NCBI GenBank assembly: GCA_002687715.1 | Contig: NZBC01000225.1 | Coordinates: forward strand, 1 to 59,851 | Length of the DNA: 59,851 nt | Source: Planctomycetota bacterium | GTDB taxonomy: Bacteria > Planctomycetota > GCA-002687715 | Direction: 5' to 3' | Shown here: positions 42,773 through 51,891 of the stretch, one piece after another | Numbering within the stretch: position 1 is the stretch's first letter | Layout of the letters: each line of letters opens with the position of its first letter | The notes under the pieces: generated by a model | Seen by the model: the letters and a program-made list of their open reading frames with translations, nothing else | What the model was told of the DNA's origin: nothing | Database searches by the model: none | Made by a program: the position numbers and the translations under genes

Positions 42773-43465
42773 GTGGACACTCGCGAGTTCGACGAGATCC
42801 TGCAGCGGACGCTCGACGACGGGGCTCTGTCTCGATCGGAGGAGCGTGCGCTGCGGTGGGTGATCCGGGACCTGGAACCGGACGCTCGCGAACGGGCCGT
42901 CTTGCGGAGCCGGGCGTTCGCTGCGGCGGATCTGCGCATCGGCAGTGGCAACGGTCCGGGTCTGCTCGAGTGGCTCCACAAGATCGTCAACGTCATCGAG
43001 GCGCGCGCGGAGAAGCAGGACACCTTCGAGGCCGCAGCACTGTTCTCGCCTGGTGAAGCGTGCCCGCGGCGGATTGTCGAGCTCTTCGACGGCGCCAGGG
43101 CCCGCGTCGATGTGTGCGTCTTCACGATCACGGATGATCGGATCACTGGCGCGATTCTCCGGGCCCACGAGCGGGGCGTAAACGTGCGCCTGGTTTCGGA
43201 CAACGACAAGACGGACGATCTCGGTTCGGACGTGAATCGGCTCGCCGCGTCGGGGATCCCGTGTGTGCTTGACGCGACGTCGTCGCACATGCACCACAAG
43301 TTCGCCGTCTTCGATTCCCGTACCCTCCTGTTCGGGTCCTACAACTGGACGCGATCCGCCGCGCAAGACAATGAGGAGGACCTGGTCGTGGTGAGGGAAC
43401 GGGGGCTCGTCTCATCGTTCCTGGCCGAGTTCGAGCGGCTCTGGGAGCGCTACGGGAATCGCTGA
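42773..43465 (+). CDS. phospholipase D-like protein with one HKD motif
   Basis: A 230-residue protein with a helical N-terminus (about 1-80) and a single PLD domain (about 85-225). The catalytic HxKxxxxD motif is present once, in MHHKFAVFDSRTLLFGSYNWTRSA, with the usual downstream Ser/Asn/Trp and NEE. Single-motif members (such as Nuc endonuclease and PLD6) work as dimers on DNA or cardiolipin. No signal peptide. Start is a GTG at 42773, 8 bases after the preceding stop. Nuclease or lipase activity cannot be told from sequence. Confidence 0.85.
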   Translation: MDTREFDEILQRTLDDGALSRSEERALRWVIRDLEPDARERAVLRSRAFAAADLRIGSGNGPGLLEWLHKIVNVIEARAEKQDTFEAAALFSPGEACPRRIVELFDGARARVDVCVFTITDDRITGAILRAHERGVNVRLVSDNDKTDDLGSDVNRLAASGIPCVLDATSSHMHHKFAVFDSRTLLFGSYNWTRSAAQDNEEDLVVVRERGLVSSFLAEFERLWERYGNR

Positions 43466-43578
43466 TTCGCGTTGCTCCAGGCGGCATCCGGGGACCGGGG
43501 ATCCGGCTTGCTCCAGGACGGTCGATTGTGGATGATCGTCATCAGCCCACATTCCCCTCCGTACTCCGAGACCCGTAC

Positions 43579-44682
43579 ATGAAGATCCTCAGCCTCGCTT
43601 GCGCGCTGGCGTCGGTTTGCGTTTGCACTCTCGCGGGACAGACGACCGTGACCGTTCCCGTCCTGAAGGACGCCACGCTCCACGACGATCTGAACGGAGC
43701 CATCGCCAACGGTTCCGGGCAGTACTTCTTCGCAGGCAAGACCAACGGCGGCGTCATCCGTCGCGCGGTGATCGCATTCGACGTGGCCACGGTGGTCCCG
43801 GCGGGTGCGACGATAACGGCCGCGACGTTCAGCGCGCGATGCTCGAAGACCACCGCGGGGCCGGTCAACATGTCGCTGCAAGTCCTGACGTCGGACTGGA
43901 ACGAGGGGCCGTCCAATCCGTTCGGCAACGAAGGGGGCGGGACCCTCGCCATGGTCGGCGACACGACGTGGCTGCACACGAACAATCCGGGCATGTTCTG
44001 GGCCGTGGCCGGAGGGGACTTCGTCGCGGGTAGCTCCGCCACGACCTCGGTGGGCGGCGCCGGAATCGTCTACACGTGGACGTCGCCCGGCGTCATCGCC
44101 GACGTTCAGTCGTGGCTCGACCTGCCGGCCCTGAACTTCGGCTGGCTCATGAAGGGACCTGAGACTGCGCCCCTCGGCACGGCCAAGCGCTTCGATTCCG
44201 TACAGTCGCCCTTCGCCGCGAACCGTCCGTCGCTCCAGATCACCTACTTGACCGGCACGCCAGCCAGCGTCTCCGTAACCGGGACGGGTTGCGTCGGCTC
44301 CAGCGGCGCGGCACTCACTCTCGGGACTGTCGGGCTCCCGATGCTGGGCAACGCGGCGTTCGCGATCACGTTCGCCAACGGCCCGGCGAACGGTCTCGCC
44401 GACCTGTATCTCGCGACCAGCACGGCGGCCGTTCCGTTTCCGATCGGACCGTGCAACATCTATCTTGATCTCGTCAGTGCGAGCGCTTTTCTCGTCTCGG
44501 GAATCTCGCCCATCGGTCCGTTGCCGTTGAATGGAGTGGGCGCGCTTGCGCTGGGCGTGCCGGTTGCCAATGACCCGTCTCTGGTCGGAGTCGTGTTCGC
44601 GATCCAGGCGCTCTCGTTGGACGCGGGGGCTCCCGCTGGCCTCGTACTCTCGAATGGCCTGACGGTCACGTTCGGCATCTGA
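43579..44682 (+). CDS. secreted DNRLRE-like domain protein
   Basis: A 367-residue exported protein: signal peptide (KILSLACALASVCVCTLAGQ), then a DNRLRE-type domain (about 22-235) with VLKDATLHDD, RRAVIAFDVATVVPAGATITAATFSARC and W-x-EGPSNPF, and a C-terminal domain (about 245-367) starting GTGCVGSSG and rich in Leu-Gly-Pro turns that recurs in secreted planctomycetal proteins. The DNRLRE family is found at cell surfaces. Start ATG 43579 opens the signal peptide. Function unknown. Confidence 0.78.
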   Translation: MKILSLACALASVCVCTLAGQTTVTVPVLKDATLHDDLNGAIANGSGQYFFAGKTNGGVIRRAVIAFDVATVVPAGATITAATFSARCSKTTAGPVNMSLQVLTSDWNEGPSNPFGNEGGGTLAMVGDTTWLHTNNPGMFWAVAGGDFVAGSSATTSVGGAGIVYTWTSPGVIADVQSWLDLPALNFGWLMKGPETAPLGTAKRFDSVQSPFAANRPSLQITYLTGTPASVSVTGTGCVGSSGAALTLGTVGLPMLGNAAFAITFANGPANGLADLYLATSTAAVPFPIGPCNIYLDLVSASAFLVSGISPIGPLPLNGVGALALGVPVANDPSLVGVVFAIQALSLDAGAPAGLVLSNGLTVTFGI

Positions 44683-44744
44683 CTCCACGGGCTTGCCCCG
44701 ATCGAGCTCACGGCGTCGAACGCGCTGGCGATCGTCTTTCAGCT

Positions 44745-45593
44745 GTGAGCCAGGAACAGCCGACACCATGGATGTCGGAATTCCCGACACTGCGAGTCGA
44801 AAACGTGCCTCTTACGTTCTCTTTTTCCGGACCGTCAGTGACGACGCAAGGCTCGTCCCCAGTGAGGGGCCGAACCCCCGATGCTCCGCTCGCGGATCCG
44901 TCGGTGGCGTCCACCTCCACGGGTGCGGTGGGTGTGCAGGAAGGGGATTCGGTCGCGGTCAGCGAGGCCGCGCGCCGGCTCTATGACGCGGAACGCGGTG
45001 CGAAGAGCGATGATGATGCGGCGGGCAAGGAGCCCGCGCCGAAGCTCGACACCGGCCTCACCGAAGAGGAGCAGCGCGAGGTCGAGGAGTTGAAAGCGCG
45101 CGATCGCGAGGTTCGCGCTCACGAGCAGGCCCACCTCTCCGCGCTGTCGGGCGTTGGTGGCGGCCGAGCCTCGTACTCGTACGCCCAAGGGCCTGACGGT
45201 CAGCACTATGCCACCGGCGGCGAGGTCCCGGTCAGCATCTCCGAGGTCCCGGGCGATCCGCAGCAGACCCTACAGCATGCGCGGACCATCATCCGCGCGG
45301 CGCTCGCACCGGCGCAGCCGTCGTCCGCAGACTACGCTGCGGCGGCGCAGGCGCGACAGCTCGAGCGGAGCGCACGCGAGGAGCTTGCCGAGGCGAAGCG
45401 CGAGGAGATCGAAGGGACCGACGAGCAGCCTGGCGTTCCGGGCGACGGGCTCGGGTTGTCGACGCGCGCGCCGAACGACGTCGCGAAAGCCGCTTCCAAG
45501 CCCGAAGCGCCGGTTTCTCTCGAAGACTCGCACGGCGGGCCAGAGCACGACGCAGCGACGTGTACGGCCTGCCGCGTCGCGGGCGTCGTCTGA
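44745..45593 (+). CDS. SprA-related / CJM1_0395-family putative metalloprotease
   Basis: A 282-residue protein with a disordered N-terminus (about 1-95) and the conserved block of this family: TEEEQREVEELKARDREVRAHEQAHLSALSGV (about 104-135), SYSYAQGPDGQHYATGGEVPVSIS, then TIIRAALAPAQPSSADYAAAAQAR. The HEQAH and flanking Glu look like a zinc-protease site, but activity has not been shown for the family to my knowledge. C-terminal Cys pair CTACRVAGV. The start is uncertain: GTG 44745 or ATG 44772; neither has a good ribosome binding site. Confidence 0.82.
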   Translation: MSQEQPTPWMSEFPTLRVENVPLTFSFSGPSVTTQGSSPVRGRTPDAPLADPSVASTSTGAVGVQEGDSVAVSEAARRLYDAERGAKSDDDAAGKEPAPKLDTGLTEEEQREVEELKARDREVRAHEQAHLSALSGVGGGRASYSYAQGPDGQHYATGGEVPVSISEVPGDPQQTLQHARTIIRAALAPAQPSSADYAAAAQARQLERSAREELAEAKREEIEGTDEQPGVPGDGLGLSTRAPNDVAKAASKPEAPVSLEDSHGGPEHDAATCTACRVAGVV

Positions 45594-45608
45594 CCCCCGC
45601 GTCCGCAC

Positions 45609-45681
45609 GTGAAGCAATCGGCTCCGTCGGGAGCGCGGACCTGGAGGTTCGTGCTTCCGGGAGGTTCGTGCTTCCGGGAGG
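45609..45681. repeat. REP-like element, family B copy 4, with a 17-base tandem duplication
   Basis: Begins GTGAAGCAATCGGCTCCGTC and GGGAGCGCGGACCT as in copy 1, then GGAGGTTCGTGCTTCC closes a hairpin. The 17-mer GAGGTTCGTGCTTCCGG occurs twice back to back (45644-45660 and 45661-45677), evidence for recent slippage. It is placed between the convergent ends of the SprA-like and NTF2-like genes. Confidence 0.82.
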
Positions 45682-45689
45682 GGGCCTGG

Positions 45690-46241
45690 CTACTTCCTGT
45701 ACTTGTCCGGCACCGGGTTGTTCTTGTCCGCTGGCGTCCACGTGAGGTGGAGAATCCACCAGCGCTGGCTGTCGAACACGAGCTGGAACGAGTTGAGACC
45801 CGTCGCCCAGACGACGTCGGGCTGGTCGGCGCGCCGAGCCTCGTAGGTGCTCCAGACGTGGGCGAGGTGGCGGAACCGCTCCGTTCGGCGCGCGACCTCT
45901 TTCTCGGAGAACCCGACCTTCGTGAACATCGGACCGTTCCGCTTCGCGAACGCGCCCGGCGTGGTGATGGCGGGGCGTGCCTTCCCGTCGCGACGTTGCA
46001 CGACTGGCGCCAGCCGGCCCTCGGGATGGAACAACGAGCGGAACCGATCCCAGTCCCGCTTCTCGCCGGCCACACCGGACATCGACGCGTAGGTCGCCTT
46101 GATGATCGCGTCGATCGAGCGGACGTCCTTCGGGTCCGCCGCGGGAGGCGGGGCGCCCGCGTCGGTCGTGGGAGCGTTGGCCAGCCACATGGGCGCGGTC
46201 GCTCCCACGGCGAACACGAGGATCGCAGAGAGGCGTCGCAT
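45690..46241 (-). CDS. exported NTF2/SnoaL-like protein
   Basis: A 183-residue protein with an N-terminal signal peptide (RRLSAILVFAVGATAPMWLANA) and an NTF2-like fold: SIDAIIKATYASMSG helix, DWDRFRSLFHPEGRLAPVV (about 62-80), then HLAHVWSTYEARR and a long final strand pair NSFQLVFDSQRWWILHLTW. Such domains are small ligand-binding or enzymatic pockets. Its start overlaps the stop of the FAH-family gene (TGATG), so it is translated from the same message. Ligand unknown. Confidence 0.75.
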   Translation of the reverse strand: MRRLSAILVFAVGATAPMWLANAPTTDAGAPPPAADPKDVRSIDAIIKATYASMSGVAGEKRDWDRFRSLFHPEGRLAPVVQRRDGKARPAITTPGAFAKRNGPMFTKVGFSEKEVARRTERFRHLAHVWSTYEARRADQPDVVWATGLNSFQLVFDSQRWWILHLTWTPADKNNPVPDKYRK

Positions 46242-47083
46242 CAGGTCGTCTCCATCGGGTTCCGCAGTGTGCCGATGCCGTCGATGGTGATCTCGACGAC
46301 GTCTCCCGCTACGAGGCTGAAATCGTCCGGGGGGACGATGCCGGTCCCGGTCATGAGGAAACAGCCGGCCGGGAAGCGGTTGTGGCGGGTGAGCCAGGGA
46401 ACGAGGTCTTCGGGGCGCCGCTTCATGCGGGAGAGCGGGATGTCGCCGGAGAACACGACCGTGTCGTCACGACGGACGCTGCAGCGAATGAGGGTCGTAT
46501 CGGGGAGCGGGTCGCGCCGGACGAGGATACCGGGGCCGACGGCGGCGCAGGCGTCGAAGGTCTTGGCCCGGGGGAGGTAGAGGGGGTTCTCGGCCTCCAG
46601 GTCCCGGCAGGAGAGGTCGTTGCCGACGGTGTACCCGAAGACGCGGCCACCGGCGGATACCGCGAGCGTGAGCTCGGGCTCAGGCACGATCCACGACGCG
46701 TCGGTGCGCAGCGTCATGGGCTCGCCGTCGCCGACGCAGCGATGCGGAGTCGCCTTGAGGAAGAGCTCGGGACGATCGGCGTCGTAGACCCGGTCATAGA
46801 AGTCCGAGCCACCGACCGATTCCTCCATGCGCGCCGTGCGGCTGCGTAGCCACGTCACGCCGGCCGCCCAGATCTCCTGACTCTGGACCGGTGTGATGAC
46901 TCGCGGGCGTTCGGTGGGGTCCAGGAGGGGGCGGTCTTCGATGATTGACTCGAGCGTGCCGAGGACGTCGTCGAGCCGGAAGAGGGCGTCCCACTCCCAA
47001 TCCGGAAGGGCAGTCCACCCATCGCCGCCTCGCACCACGGGGCCGTGCCCCGTCCGCAGAAGGAACAGGTCCTGCTCAGCCAT
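46241..47083 (-). CDS. fumarylacetoacetate hydrolase-family protein
   Basis: A 280-residue FAH-superfamily enzyme. Seen: a WAAGVTWLRSR (about 72-82), the acidic metal ligands in IVPEPELTLAV (about 132-142), GYTVGNDLSCRDLEAENPLYLPRAKTFD (about 150-177, with the final metal Asp) and the C-terminal MTGTGIVPPDDFSL. The variant 'LEAENPLYLPRAK' resembles 2-keto-3-deoxy-sugar acid dehydratases of the FAH family (such as KdaD), so a sugar-acid substrate is more likely than fumarylacetoacetate. It overlaps queF by 8 bases and the NTF2 gene by one. Confidence 0.86.
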   Translation of the reverse strand: MAEQDLFLLRTGHGPVVRGGDGWTALPDWEWDALFRLDDVLGTLESIIEDRPLLDPTERPRVITPVQSQEIWAAGVTWLRSRTARMEESVGGSDFYDRVYDADRPELFLKATPHRCVGDGEPMTLRTDASWIVPEPELTLAVSAGGRVFGYTVGNDLSCRDLEAENPLYLPRAKTFDACAAVGPGILVRRDPLPDTTLIRCSVRRDDTVVFSGDIPLSRMKRRPEDLVPWLTRHNRFPAGCFLMTGTGIVPPDDFSLVAGDVVEITIDGIGTLRNPMETT

Positions 47084-47420
47084 CGTGGCGGGCCTTGATG
47101 ACGGAGCTGATTCCGCCGCGACCAGCCCAGTGGGTCTCGATCTCCATCCAGCGGGGGGCGGACTTCGCTACGAGGTCGTCGAGGATCGTGTTGGTCACGG
47201 CCTCGTAGTAGATGCCCCGATTGCGGAACCCCTGGTAGTAGATCTTGAGGCTCTTGAGTTCGATGCACTTCTCGTCGGCGACGTAGCGCAGGACGATGGT
47301 GCCGAAGTCGGGGTGGCCCGTGACCGGGCACACCGAAGTGAACTCCTCAGAGGTGTGCTCGATGACGTAGTCACGGCCGGGTTGCGGATTGTCGAAGACT
47401 TCGATGGGGAGGTCGGACAT
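47076..47420 (-). CDS. queF: 7-cyano-7-deazaguanine (preQ0) reductase, type I
   Basis: NADPH-dependent reduction of preQ0 to preQ1 in queuosine synthesis. The 114-residue product is the unimodular YkvM type: EEFTSVCPVTGHPDFGTI with the covalent-intermediate Cys31 and Asp38, then CIELKSLKIYYQGFRNRGIYYEA and the RGGISSV ending. No other queuosine gene is near. It follows the HDOD gene by 44 bases and overlaps the next gene, and I see no preQ1 riboswitch in that short gap. Confidence 0.95.
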   Translation of the reverse strand: MSDLPIEVFDNPQPGRDYVIEHTSEEFTSVCPVTGHPDFGTIVLRYVADEKCIELKSLKIYYQGFRNRGIYYEAVTNTILDDLVAKSAPRWMEIETHWAGRGGISSVIKARHDG

Positions 47421-47464
47421 GGTGGCCCATGATAGCCGCCGCCCCGTCCGAACGCTGCGAGCCG

Positions 47465-48376
47465 TCAGGCCTTGCTGGCGAACCGGTGAGGGATACCGAG
47501 CATGTTGCAGTGCTGTTCCATCCGGCCGAGAGCCGGACGGATCGCTTCGAGGAGGGTCGACGGCGCGAGGTCCAGGGCTGTGATCAACTCGAGTCCGGCG
47601 CCCGACGAGATGTCGTCCAGGATTCGGATCTCGAGTTCTTCGGTCAAGGTCTCCGCGTCGCCCAGACGGAAGGCGATGAAGTCGGCGATGAGGACGAGGT
47701 CGATGATCTGGTTGATGTGCGGAGGCATCCCCACGCGCTGGGCGCGCGGGAAGTGATGGGCGGCGATGACCATGGCCATGTCATTCGGGAAGTTCCACCG
47801 ATTCGCGAGCAGGCGTCCGGCCAGCGCGTGAGACACGCCGAACACCTCATGCTCGCGCGCGGACAGCGCCGTGACGGGGCAGAGCCGCTCTTCGAGGACG
47901 CGCTCCATGCCGCGCTGGTAGAGAGCCATGAGGACGAGGCGTCCGACGTCGTGCAGCATCCCGTAGGTGTATGCAGCTTCCGAGCCGATCTCATGCCACC
48001 CGGCGCGCTCGGCGATTCCGCGTGCGACCAGTGCCGAGAGCAGGTTGTCGAGCCACACGGCAGCGAGCAAGCTCCGGCTGGGGTCGAATGCTCTCTTCAA
48101 CCAGGCCGACGTCAGGCTCGCGACGACCATGCGGATGCCCACGCGCATGATTGCGCGCTCGAGGTCGTCTACGCGCGTCTGTCCGGCATACAACGCGGAG
48201 TTGGCGATGCGGACGACCTGCCCGGCCAACGCCGGGTCTGCCTTGATCAGCGCCGACGCCTTCTCGAAGTACGCCGGATCTCGCTGGGAGAGCGACATGA
48301 GCCGACTGACGCCGGATGGAAACGGAGGGAGAGCCTTGATCGTCGTCAGCAGGCTCTCTATCTGGCTGCGCTGCAA
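47465..48376 (-). CDS. HDOD domain signalling protein
   Basis: A 303-residue HDOD protein, a catalytically inactive relative of HD phosphodiesterases, often linked to two-component and cell-cycle signalling. Family features: LPPFPSGVSRLMSL, KADPALAGQVVRIANSALYAG (about 45-65), AIMRVGIRMVVASL and AYTYGMLHDVGRLVLM (about 134-149) with the HD remnant. No receiver or GGDEF domain is attached. The start appears to be TTG at 48376 (no ATG in the conserved region), with GGGGGAC upstream. It is 134 bases after glutamine synthetase on the same strand. Confidence 0.88.
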   Translation of the reverse strand: MQRSQIESLLTTIKALPPFPSGVSRLMSLSQRDPAYFEKASALIKADPALAGQVVRIANSALYAGQTRVDDLERAIMRVGIRMVVASLTSAWLKRAFDPSRSLLAAVWLDNLLSALVARGIAERAGWHEIGSEAAYTYGMLHDVGRLVLMALYQRGMERVLEERLCPVTALSAREHEVFGVSHALAGRLLANRWNFPNDMAMVIAAHHFPRAQRVGMPPHINQIIDLVLIADFIAFRLGDAETLTEELEIRILDDISSGAGLELITALDLAPSTLLEAIRPALGRMEQHCNMLGIPHRFASKA

Positions 48377-48439
48377 CCGGTTTGTCCCCCAGTCTCACCG
48401 TTGCTTCCTTTGGTTATTCTCGGCTCGGAGGGGGAGGGA

Positions 48440-48486
48440 ATGAAGACGCCCGGCGGGTAAATCCGCGCCCAGCGTCGGGTTTTTCT
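48440..48486 (+). terminator. plus-strand intrinsic terminator overlapping a six-codon mini-ORF
   Basis: On the plus strand GGAGGGGGAGGG precedes ATG AAG ACG CCC GGC GGG TAA (48440-48460), a well-placed ribosome binding site and a hexapeptide ORF. Overlapping it, GACGC (48445-48449) and GCGTC (48472-48476) with an inner GGCG/CGCC pair form a hairpin followed by GGG and TTTTT (48480-48484). No plus-strand gene lies within 2 kb on either side; the nearest genes are minus-strand. It may end an unknown short RNA or stop antisense reading into glutamine synthetase. Confidence 0.5.
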
Positions 48487-48509
48487 TCGGACCGCGTGGA
48501 ATCGGACGC

Positions 48510-50690
48510 TCAGTGAATGAAGAGCATCTCGCGGTACTTCGGCAACGGCCACGTTTCGTCGCCGATCATGGTCTCGAGCGCGTCACACGCTTCTCGGGTC
48601 TCGGCCATTGCGGCGAAGACCTTGTCGCGGACGAACTCGCTGTGGGCCACGACGTCGTGTTCGCCGTCCTCCGCGGCATCGACGGCCTTCTGGAGCCTCT
48701 GGCTGGCCTTGATCAGGGCGTTGATCCCGGTGCTGAGCGCCTTCAGAGCGCCCTCCTGAGGACCGAGGTCGAGGCTGCCGTCGGCGGCCCGCGCGGCGGC
48801 GAGCGAGCGTGCCGTCTGCTCCTGCTGCTTCAGCGCTGCCGGCAACACGGCGGTCTGGGCCAGTCCAAGGCAGGACTGCGCTTCGATGGCGATGGCGGTC
48901 GAGTAGTTCTCGTACGCCACGTTGCGCCGCGCCTCGAGTTCTTTCTGCGAGTACACCCCCAACGACTCGAAGAGGTTGACGTTCTTGTCGGAGAGGTAGT
49001 AGGCGAGGGCTTCCGGGGTCGTGCGGTGATTCGGCAGCCCGCGCTTCTCCGCCTCCTGGTACCACTCGTCCGCGTAGTTGTTGCCGTTGAACACGACGCG
49101 ATAGTGCGCGCGCAGGGTCTCTTGCAGCACCTTCTGCACCGCATCCTCTCGCGAGGGCGCATCCGCCTTCTCGATCTCGTCCGCGATGTCGTTGAGCGAC
49201 TCCGCGACCATCGTGTTGAGGAAGATGTTCGGCATCGCCACGGACTGGCTCGATCCGACGGCTCGGAACTCGAACTTGTTGCCGGTGAATGCGAACGGCG
49301 ATGTCCGGTTGCGGTCGGTGGTGTCGCGTGGCAGGGGCGGCAGACTCGTGACGCCGAGCTGCATCTTCGTTCGGGCGTAGCGCTCGGACGAGACGCCCGC
49401 GATCAGCCCCTGGCACACGGCGTCGAGTTCGACGCCGAGGTAGATGGAGATGATCGCAGGGGGAGCCTCGTTGGCGCCGAGGCGGTGATCGTTGCCCGCG
49501 CTCGCGATGGAGATGCGCAGGAGGTCCGCATGTTTGTCGACCGCGCGGATGACCGCGGAGAGGAACACGAGGAACCGGGCGTTGTCGGCGGGTGTGTCGC
49601 CGGGGTCCAGCAGGTTGTCGCCGCTGTCAGTGGCCAAGGACCAGTTGTTGTGCTTGCCCGAGCCGTTGACGCCGGCAAACGGCTTTTCGTGGAGCAGGCA
49701 GACGAACCCGTGACGCGCCGCGGCGTTCCGCAGCACGTCCATGGTCAGCATGTTGTGGTCGGTCGCGACGGTGGACCGTTCGTAGATGTGCGCCACCTCG
49801 AACTGGCTCGGCGCCACTTCGTTGTGGCGGGTCTTGATCGGGACACCGAGCTTCCAGAGCTCGTGCTCCGAGTCCTCCATGAAGTCGAGGACTCGGGGGC
49901 TGATGGTTCCGAAGTAGTGGTCGTCGAGCTCCTGACCTTTCGGCGGTCGCGCGCCGAGGAGCGTGCGTCCGGTCGCGACGAGGTCGGGCCGGTTGACGAA
50001 GAAGTTGCGGTCGATCAGGAAGTACTCCTGCTCGGATCCCAATGTCGCCCATACCGATTCGACGCGCTCGTCGCCCAGCAGACGGAGCATGCGGATCGAC
50101 GCCTTGGACAGCGCCTCGTTGGAGCGGAGCAGCGGCGTCTTCGAGTCCAGCGCTTCTCCCGTCCACGAGCAGAACGCAGTGGGGATGCACAGGGTCGCGG
50201 CACCGTTGCGGCCTTCGCGGATGAACGCCGGCGACGTCGGGTCCCACGCGGTGTAGCCGCGGGCCTCGAATGTCTGACGGATGCCGCCGCTCGGGAACGA
50301 GGATGCGTCCGGCTCGCCTTTGATGAGCTCGCTGCCCGAGAACTCGAGCAGGAGCCGGTCCCCCGAGAACGAGATGAACGAGTCGTGCTTCTCGGCCGTC
50401 AGCCCGGTCATGGGCTGGAACCAGTGGGTGTAGTGGGTCGCTCCCCGCTCGACCGCCCACTCCTTCATCGCGTTCGCGACGAGGTCGGCGATCCGGGGAT
50501 CGAGCTCAGTGCCCCTTTCGATGGAATCCCGCATCGCCTCGTAGCACGAGGCCGGGAGGCGCTCCCGCATGGCCCGATCGCCGAAGACGTTCCGGCCGTA
50601 GAGCTCGGTCAGGGATTGGGGCGATTCGCTGGTAGGTAGAGGCGGACGCTGGACGATCGACGCCACGGCTTGCCGGCGATTGCTGGACAT
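48510..50690 (-). CDS. glnN: glutamine synthetase, type III
   Basis: ATP-dependent synthesis of glutamine from glutamate and ammonium. The 726-residue length is that of GSIII, much longer than GSI/GSII (about 350-470). Seen: a GSIII N-terminal segment ([18 protein letters not shown]), [19 protein letters not shown], the metal-binding [23 protein letters not shown], the nucleotide-site [19 protein letters not shown] and [25 protein letters not shown]-terminal helical region (about 590-726) is typical of GSIII. A TATACT at 50786-50791 on the minus strand is a possible -10 box, giving a 95-base leader. It appears to be the only nitrogen-assimilation gene here. Confidence 0.96.
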   Translation of the reverse strand: MSSNRRQAVASIVQRPPLPTSESPQSLTELYGRNVFGDRAMRERLPASCYEAMRDSIERGTELDPRIADLVANAMKEWAVERGATHYTHWFQPMTGLTAEKHDSFISFSGDRLLLEFSGSELIKGEPDASSFPSGGIRQTFEARGYTAWDPTSPAFIREGRNGAATLCIPTAFCSWTGEALDSKTPLLRSNEALSKASIRMLRLLGDERVESVWATLGSEQEYFLIDRNFFVNRPDLVATGRTLLGARPPKGQELDDHYFGTISPRVLDFMEDSEHELWKLGVPIKTRHNEVAPSQFEVAHIYERSTVATDHNMLTMDVLRNAAARHGFVCLLHEKPFAGVNGSGKHNNWSLATDSGDNLLDPGDTPADNARFLVFLSAVIRAVDKHADLLRISIASAGNDHRLGANEAPPAIISIYLGVELDAVCQGLIAGVSSERYARTKMQLGVTSLPPLPRDTTDRNRTSPFAFTGNKFEFRAVGSSQSVAMPNIFLNTMVAESLNDIADEIEKADAPSREDAVQKVLQETLRAHYRVVFNGNNYADEWYQEAEKRGLPNHRTTPEALAYYLSDKNVNLFESLGVYSQKELEARRNVAYENYSTAIAIEAQSCLGLAQTAVLPAALKQQEQTARSLAAARAADGSLDLGPQEGALKALSTGINALIKASQRLQKAVDAAEDGEHDVVAHSEFVRDKVFAAMAETREACDALETMIGDETWPLPKYREMLFIH

Positions 50691-50946
50691 TGGACGGGTG
50701 CTCTCCCAGGATTCGTGGGACCACGCTGTCGCGCACGGCGTCGTCCTGATCGTCTCCGAACCCCCCCAGGCTCGGGAACGCGCTCAGTATAGGACTCCTC
50801 GGCGCGGCCGCACCCGCGGTTTCTGAGCGTTCCTGTGGACAACGGCGGCTCCGATTGCGGAATCTTCGGCCTACCAGGACCTTGGGCCGGGCGAGGCCAT
50901 TGGAGAACCAGGCGGACGCTTCGGGCTTTCTCCGTAAGGTGTCGCC

Positions 50947-51849
50947 ATGGACGTGGCGGTGACGGGAGTGACCGGGTTCCTGGGCGCCCATCTGACGAGG
51001 GTGCTGCGAGACCAGGGGCACCGGGTTCGTGGGCTCGTGCGCGCGGGATCGGATCGTTCCAATCTGGAGGGGCTCGAGGTAGCGCTGATCGAGGGCGACC
51101 TCGCCGATGGTGAGATTCCCCGCGCGTTCACGGCCGGCGCCGACCTCGTCATCCACCTGGCCGCCCTCTATGCCGAGGGGACCGAGCAGACGAACCCGAT
51201 GTTCGCGGTCAACGTCATGGGGACGGGAGCGCTTCTGGGGGCGGCGTGCGCGGCGGGAGTTCCGCGGTTTCTCCACTGCAGCACCATGGGCACCTGCGCG
51301 CCGACGTCGGATGGTGAACCGGCGACGGAAGCCGATCGCATCGATCTGGCGCGCACCTCCGCGTACCACCTGACCAAGGTCGCCGGCGAAGACCTCGCGA
51401 GCCGAACGGAGGGGATCGACGTGGTGATCGTGAACCCCGCGGCGCCGGTCGGCGCGTTCGACCTCAAACCGACGGTGACCGGCCAGAAGGTCCGTGATGT
51501 CGTCGAGGGCCGCTGGCCGAGGCTGTTGGCTGGCCCCGTGAATCACGTTTCGGCCCGCGGCTGCGCGGAGGGAATCGTCGCGGCCGCCGAGCACGGACGC
51601 CCCGGCGAACGCTATCTACTCGGCGGCGAGGAACTGGCGCCCGAGGCGTTCATCGAACGGGTCGCCCAGGCGGCGAGCGTGCCTCCGCCGCGCCGCTCCC
51701 TGTGGATGCGGCTGTGCCGCAAGGGCCGGTGGTCACCGGGTTCGTTCCGCATCGACGACGGCAAGGCCCGTCGTGAGCTCGGCTACGATCCCGGCGACCT
51801 CGACGACGCCTTCCGCGAGGCGGCCTCGTGGTTCAAACGCCAGCGATGA
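50947..51849 (+). CDS. NAD-dependent epimerase/dehydratase, HpnA-like
   Basis: A 300-residue extended short-chain dehydrogenase. Rossmann motif VTGVTGFLGAHL (5-16), the active-site Tyr and Lys in SAYHLTKVAGE (about 137-147), and VNPAAPVGAFDLKPTVTG with NHVSARGCAEGIVAAAEHG and GERYLLGGEEL, an order that matches hopanoid-associated sugar epimerase HpnA. No other hopanoid gene is nearby, so a general sugar-nucleotide role is possible. AAGGTG precedes ATG 50947. It is divergent from glutamine synthetase (256 bases between starts). Confidence 0.85.
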   Translation: MDVAVTGVTGFLGAHLTRVLRDQGHRVRGLVRAGSDRSNLEGLEVALIEGDLADGEIPRAFTAGADLVIHLAALYAEGTEQTNPMFAVNVMGTGALLGAACAAGVPRFLHCSTMGTCAPTSDGEPATEADRIDLARTSAYHLTKVAGEDLASRTEGIDVVIVNPAAPVGAFDLKPTVTGQKVRDVVEGRWPRLLAGPVNHVSARGCAEGIVAAAEHGRPGERYLLGGEELAPEAFIERVAQAASVPPPRRSLWMRLCRKGRWSPGSFRIDDGKARRELGYDPGDLDDAFREAASWFKRQR

Positions 51850-51869
51850 ACCGCAGACCCGGTTCATCG
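51844..51869. terminator. hairpin between convergent epimerase and M28 peptidase genes
   Basis: CGATGAACC (51844-51852) and GGTTCATCG (51861-51869) form a perfect 9-base stem with an 8-base loop; the stem includes the epimerase stop codon. No T-run follows. A short bidirectional terminator is likely. It is unrelated in sequence to the dispersed repeat families. Confidence 0.5.
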
Positions 51870-51891
51870 AGGCTCAACACGACGCGATCGA

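Noticed and set aside
43466..43578. Direct repeat TTGCTCCAGG twice upstream of the DNRLRE-like gene
   Set aside because: Only 10 bases, no symmetry or spacing typical of an operator; likely chance in GC-rich sequence.
47421..47464. preQ1 riboswitch upstream of queF
   Set aside because: The gap to the HDOD gene is only 44 bases and shows no H-type pseudoknot with an A-rich tail.
48513..50639. Plus-strand open frame of 708 codons opposite glutamine synthetase
   Set aside because: Antisense shadow of a clear GSIII gene, Arg/Val/Asp-rich with no recognisable motif.
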